From Pseudoflavonifractor phocaeensis (GTDB lineage Bacteria > Bacillota > Clostridia > Oscillospirales > Oscillospiraceae): a stretch of DNA of 64,000 nt. Position 1 is the stretch's first letter, and every line of letters starts with the position of its first letter. The position numbers and the translations under genes are program-made. Positions 60,210 to 64,000 of this stretch are shown one piece after another. Where the stretch lies: assembly GCF_021531815.1 (NCBI RefSeq), contig NZ_JADYUM010000009.1, positions 1-64,000 on the forward strand, read 5' to 3'. Below the pieces are notes generated by a model, which worked only from the letters and a program-made list of their open reading frames with translations, was not told the DNA's origin and did not search any database.

Positions 60210-61558
60210 ATCGCAAGATCATCGCCGCCCTTTTGGCGGCGGCCATCACCCTGTGTGGAGTGTCCGTGTTCGCGGCGGACCCGGTACAGGGGGAGGCATC
60301 CGAACAGCCGGAGGCTGCCGCCGCGGTTCCGGTGGAAGCGCCGGAGGAAGAACCGGCTGCCGCCCCGGCGGAAGATACATACGCCCCGGAGACCACGGCG
60401 GAAGCGCCCCAGGAGGCCGCCGCAGCGGAGCAGGAGGCCCCGGCGGAGGTCACGCCCGATCCGGTAGGCAGCGTGTCCTTTGCCAATCTGGGCAGCCGGG
60501 TGCGGGAAAACAACTTCAATATGCTGGCTCTGACAGAGACCATCGCTTCCATTCAGGCGGTGGACTACGACAAGATGAAGGATGATTTGAAGGACAGCTT
60601 GAAGCTTCTGGCCAATACGTCCTATTACCTGAGCGTCACGGGAAATTCCTTCGCGGCCAACTCCGTGCAGCAGCAGTACGACTCCCTCAAGAATACCTGG
60701 GATGACCTGAAGGACGGCAAGATCCAGGAGGACTACGACGCGGCGGTCCGCCAGCTGGAAAATGCCCAGGACCAGATCGTCATGGCCGCTGAATCCCTGT
60801 ACATCGCCCTGGTGGAGCTGGAGCAGAACGACCGGTCCCTGGACCGCCAGCTCAACGCCCTGGACCGTACCATCCAGGAGCTGGAGCTGCGCTATGACCT
60901 GGGACAGATCTCCACCCTGACCCTCCAGCAGGCCAAGGCGGGCCGCACCTCCCTGGTCAGCGGCCGGCAGACCCTGAACATGAACCTCTCCAATTATAAG
61001 ACCCAGCTGGAGCTGATGATCGGCGCGGAACTCAGCGGGAAGATTAAACTCCAGGCTCTGCCTCAGGTCAGCGCCCAGGAACTGGCCGCCATGAATCTGG
61101 AAAAGGACCTGGCTGCCGCCAAGGCGAACAGCTACGACCTGTTTGCCGCCAAGCGCACCCTGGATGACGCCAAGGAGACCTACAGCGACACGGGCAAGGA
61201 GTATGGCTACAACGAGAACCTGTACCAGTATGCCTCCGCCAAACACACCTGGGAGGCGGCCCAATACACCTACAGCGCCTCCATTCAGAACTTTGAAAAC
61301 AGTTTCCGCGTCCTGTACAACCAGGTGAAGGATTACCAGCAGGTGCTGGCCGCCGCCAAGACCGCCCTGGAAGTGGAGAAAAGCAACTATGCGGTGGACC
61401 AGCTGAAGTATGAGCAGGGCACCATCTCCAAGAACGATCTGCTCACCGCAGAGGACGACCTGAACACCGCTCAGGACAAGGTGACCGGCGCCGCCATCGA
61501 CCTCTTTGCCGCTTATCACAACTACCGTTGGGCCGTGGACCGCGGTATCCTGAACTAA
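60203..61558 (+). CDS. TolC-like outer/export factor protein
   Basis: 451 aa. Signal peptide 1-24 (AAAITLCGVSVFAAD), a low-complexity Ala/Glu/Pro segment about 25-88, then two homologous long-helix halves as in TolC/OMF proteins. Each has the typical turn: ELRYDLGQISTLTLQQAKAG and KYEQGTISKNDLLTAEDDLN. RBS AAGGAGG ends 5-6 bases before the ATG. Overlaps the tetR stop. A Gram-positive-type host has no outer membrane, so here it may bridge the thick wall or work as an envelope adaptor; if the host has an outer membrane the assignment would be ordinary. Confidence 0.85.
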   Translation: MLNRKIIAALLAAAITLCGVSVFAADPVQGEASEQPEAAAAVPVEAPEEEPAAAPAEDTYAPETTAEAPQEAAAAEQEAPAEVTPDPVGSVSFANLGSRVRENNFNMLALTETIASIQAVDYDKMKDDLKDSLKLLANTSYYLSVTGNSFAANSVQQQYDSLKNTWDDLKDGKIQEDYDAAVRQLENAQDQIVMAAESLYIALVELEQNDRSLDRQLNALDRTIQELELRYDLGQISTLTLQQAKAGRTSLVSGRQTLNMNLSNYKTQLELMIGAELSGKIKLQALPQVSAQELAAMNLEKDLAAAKANSYDLFAAKRTLDDAKETYSDTGKEYGYNENLYQYASAKHTWEAAQYTYSASIQNFENSFRVLYNQVKDYQQVLAAAKTALEVEKSNYAVDQLKYEQGTISKNDLLTAEDDLNTAQDKVTGAAIDLFAAYHNYRWAVDRGILN

Positions 61559-61578
61559 AAATGGAGGATCTACCTATT

Positions 61579-62757
61579 ATGCAGAAACGTGTTTTATCTC
61601 TCGCCCTGGCGGCGGTCCTGGTGCTGTCCCTCACTGCCTGCGGTTCCAAGAACACGGACGGTTCCAGTTCCGGCAGTCAGGAGGCTTCCGTCGGCGTGGC
61701 TGTCCAGGCGGCTGAAGTGACCCTGAACGACATCTCCACGGAGAACAAGGTATCCGGCAAAGTGGTGGCCGACAGCGAGCACACCATCATGGTGGGCGTC
61801 AGCGCCAAGTGCACCGCCGTCTATGTGGAGGCGGGCGACCTGGTCCAGGCCGGGGAGAAGATCTGCACCCTGGATCTGGCCAGCACCCTGGCCAGCTACA
61901 ACGCCGCCAATATCACCTACGCCTCCGCGGTCCAGAGCTATCAGGACCAGACGGCCATTTTTGACGAGCAGATCCGGCTGGCCCAGAATAATGTGGACAA
62001 CCTGAAGGCTCTGTTTGAGATCGGCGCCGCCTCCCAGCTGGAGATCGACCAGGCGCAGCTGTCCCTCCAGCAGGCCATCGCGGGACGCGCCTCCACCCTG
62101 GCCCAGCTGGAGGCCGGGATGCAGAGCTATAAGTCCAACGTGGAGCAGCTGACCACCGTCCTCCAGGATGTGGACGCCGCGGGCAACGTCATCGCCCCGG
62201 CCAGCGGCACCCTGGTCTCCCTCAGCGCGGTGGAGAACGGCTATGTCTCCCCCTCCATGCCCGTGGCCGTCATTGACGGCGCCGAGCAGATGAAGGTCCA
62301 GGTCTCCGTGTCCGAGGCCCTGGTGCCTAAGCTGTCCATCGGGGACCAGGTGGACGTGGCCGTGAGCGCGGCGGGCCAGAACTTCACCGGCATCATCCGC
62401 TCCGTGGAGCAGGCGGCCAACGTCCAGACCAAGCTGTACACCGTCACCATTACCGTGCCCGCGGACACCAGCGGCCTGCTGTCCGGTATGTTCGCCGACG
62501 TGACCTTCCATACCGATACCTCCGCCAATACCGTGGTGGTCCCCACCGAGGCCATCCTCACCAACGGCAATGTCCAGTATGTCTTTGTGGTGGAGAACGG
62601 CGACACCGCCCGGTATGTGGAAGTGACCACCGGCCTGACCGGCAACGGCGTTACGGAGGTCACCTCCGGGCTGGCCGCCGGTGAGCAGCTGGTCACTGTG
62701 GGCCAGAGCTACCTGAGCGACGGCGACGCTGTGCGTGTGGTCTCCGGGGAGGATTAA
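61579..62757 (+). CDS. RND efflux membrane-fusion protein (lipoprotein)
   Basis: 392-aa periplasmic-adaptor/HlyD-type protein. Lipobox VLVLSLTACGS (Cys about 19). First half of the lipoyl domain at about 55-95 (VSGKVVADSEHTIMVGVSAK), coiled-coil hairpin about 95-190, second lipoyl half with IAPASGTLVSLSAVENGYVS. Then beta-barrel and membrane-proximal domains ending GEQLVTVGQSYLSDGDAV. ATG 61579 after GGAGG at 11 bases. Links the RND pump to the TolC-like protein. Confidence 0.93.
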   Translation: MQKRVLSLALAAVLVLSLTACGSKNTDGSSSGSQEASVGVAVQAAEVTLNDISTENKVSGKVVADSEHTIMVGVSAKCTAVYVEAGDLVQAGEKICTLDLASTLASYNAANITYASAVQSYQDQTAIFDEQIRLAQNNVDNLKALFEIGAASQLEIDQAQLSLQQAIAGRASTLAQLEAGMQSYKSNVEQLTTVLQDVDAAGNVIAPASGTLVSLSAVENGYVSPSMPVAVIDGAEQMKVQVSVSEALVPKLSIGDQVDVAVSAAGQNFTGIIRSVEQAANVQTKLYTVTITVPADTSGLLSGMFADVTFHTDTSANTVVVPTEAILTNGNVQYVFVVENGDTARYVEVTTGLTGNGVTEVTSGLAAGEQLVTVGQSYLSDGDAVRVVSGED

Positions 62758-62762
62758 GCCCC

Positions 62763-64000
62763 ATGAATATTGCAAAGACGTGTATCAAACATAAAGTAGC
62801 CACCCTGCTGGCCACCATCATGGTCATCATTTTTGGCGTCATGTTTGGCACCCAGCTCCAGATGGCTCTGATGCCCAACATGGAGATGCCCATGGCAGTG
62901 GTCATGACCACCTATGTGGGCGCCAACCCCAGCGACATTGAGGAACTGGTCACCGATCCCCTGGAGGCGGCCATCATGTCTGTCTCTGGCGTGGACGAGA
63001 TCCAGTCCAGCTCCTCGGAAAATGTGAGCGTCATCATGATCACTTATGTGGAGGATACCGACACCGACATCGCGGCCACCAAGCTGCGGGAGAAGTTTGA
63101 CATGGTGTCCCTCCCTGATGACGCCTCCGACCCCATCATCGTCAACATGAACATGAGCGAGATGATGCCCACCGCCATGATCACCCTCACCGGCGAGGAC
63201 CTGGCCCAGCTGGAAAATGTGGCGGAGGACATTGTGGCGCCCGCGCTGGAGCGCATCGACGGCGTGGCCCAGGTCTCGGTCAACGGCGGCCTGGAGCAGC
63301 AGATCGCCGTGGAGATCGACGCCAGCCGGGCCGCGGGCTACGGCCTGTCCAATTCCTATATCGCCCAGTTCCTGGCGGGGCAGAACCTGCTGTATCCCGG
63401 CGGTGACCTGCAAAACGGCAATAAGAAGCTGACGGTCTCCACCGACGCCAAGTTCCAGTCGGTGGATGACGTGGCCAATATGCTGATCACCCTGCCCACC
63501 GGCGGCACCGTGCGGTTGTCCGAGGTGGCCAACGTCGCCATGGAGCAGAAGGACCCGGAGGCTATCGCCAAGTCGGACGGCATCTCCTGCGTCATGCTCC
63601 AGGTGTCCAAACAGTCCGGCGCCAACGAGATGGAAGTGGCCACCCAGGTGGAAAAACGCCTGAAAGAGCTGAAGGAAGACAACCCCGGCATCAACTACTC
63701 CGTTCCCTACAGCGCCCGGGAATACATCAGCCTGTCGGTGAATAACGCCATGCAGAACATCATCCAGGGCGTGATTCTGGCTGCCATCGTGGTGTTTCTG
63801 TTCCTGCGCCGGGGCAGCGCCACCCTGACCATCTGTATTTCCATGCCGGTCTGTATCCTGGCGGTCTTCGTCATGATGAACGTGTTTGATCTGACGCTGA
63901 ACATGATGTCCCTGGGCGGTATCGCCATGGGCGTGGGCATGATCGTGGATAACTCCATCGTGGTCTTGGAGAATATCAACCGTTTCGCCGCCGAGGGCCA
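62763..64000 (+). CDS. RND efflux pump, 3'-truncated by the window
   Basis: Proton-driven pump of the AcrB/HAE superfamily; about 412 residues visible of an expected ~1000. First helix about 10-32, then the porter domain with LPNDDASD-like PN1/PN2 segments (e.g. QVSVNGGLEQQIAVEIDASR), then helices 2-4. The relay-helix motif is GMIVDNSIVVLENI: one conserved Asp, with Asn in place of the second Asp of AcrB, as in many Gram-positive members. ATG 62763 follows GGGGAGG at 10-11 bases. Runs off the right edge. Confidence 0.93.
   Translation, partial: MNIAKTCIKHKVATLLATIMVIIFGVMFGTQLQMALMPNMEMPMAVVMTTYVGANPSDIEELVTDPLEAAIMSVSGVDEIQSSSSENVSVIMITYVEDTDTDIAATKLREKFDMVSLPDDASDPIIVNMNMSEMMPTAMITLTGEDLAQLENVAEDIVAPALERIDGVAQVSVNGGLEQQIAVEIDASRAAGYGLSNSYIAQFLAGQNLLYPGGDLQNGNKKLTVSTDAKFQSVDDVANMLITLPTGGTVRLSEVANVAMEQKDPEAIAKSDGISCVMLQVSKQSGANEMEVATQVEKRLKELKEDNPGINYSVPYSAREYISLSVNNAMQNIIQGVILAAIVVFLFLRRGSATLTICISMPVCILAVFVMMNVFDLTLNMMSLGGIAMGVGMIVDNSIVVLENINRFAAEG

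Overview
The window reads as chromosomal DNA of a GC-rich, strictly bacterial Firmicute, most likely a gut clostridium of the Oscillospirales type. This is inference. The grounds are strong AGGAGG ribosome sites, two T-box leaders, an FMN riboswitch, UPF0210/ACT and WYL proteins, many lipoprotein-type binding proteins, a butyrate-type CoA-transferase, and codon use heavily biased to G/C. No rRNA, tRNA or CRISPR array was seen. Both ends cut through genes: a TRAP binding protein on the left and an RND pump on the right.

Layout. 1-4.6 kb: TRAP transporter (dctPQM) with an SDR dehydrogenase and a DapA/NanA-type lyase, a small carboxylate-catabolism operon. 4.7-7.1 kb: putP-like symporter and a TetR regulator. 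7.4-9.7 kb: HD nucleotidase, ACT protein, UPF0210 protein. 9.8-14.2 kb: MarR-controlled heterodimeric ABC exporter with an odd linker insertion. 14.3-16.6 kb: minus-strand LytTR/membrane-protein operon, one gene frameshifted. 16.8-25.4 kb: WYL regulator, nadE (with a duplicated 3' end), YbaK-type deacylase, mtaB, cupin, a CbxX-type AAA+ ATPase and a divergent zinc-ribbon/SH3 membrane protein.

25.5-36.6 kb is a branched-chain amino acid region: ilvD with a divergent FadR-type regulator and two matching operators, then (minus strand) an Ile-type T-box, ilvB-ilvH, a second ilvB-ilvN, and ilvC. It is interrupted at 28.66-30.58 kb by an AT-rich two-gene cassette bounded by 43-44 bp terminal inverted repeats and flanked by TA. 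No transposase lies inside. This is the strongest candidate for an undescribed mobile unit. 36.7-43.6 kb: an MMPL-type exporter with a secreted coiled-coil partner, divergent from a two-component system. 43.9-51 kb: YhcH-family protein, CoA-transferase, livJHMGF. 51.4-55.2 kb: FMN riboswitch and ribD-ribE-ribBA-ribH. 55.2-59.4 kb: a T-box (probably Trp) driving an LDH/MDH-fold dehydrogenase and a TrpXYZ-like ABC importer. 59.5-64 kb: TetR with a 33-bp palindromic operator, TolC-like protein, membrane-fusion protein and RND pump.

Themes: hairpins separate the binding-protein gene from the permease genes in three unrelated transporter operons; several intergenic regions are dense hairpin clusters; and most transport/efflux units carry their own local regulator with a readable operator.
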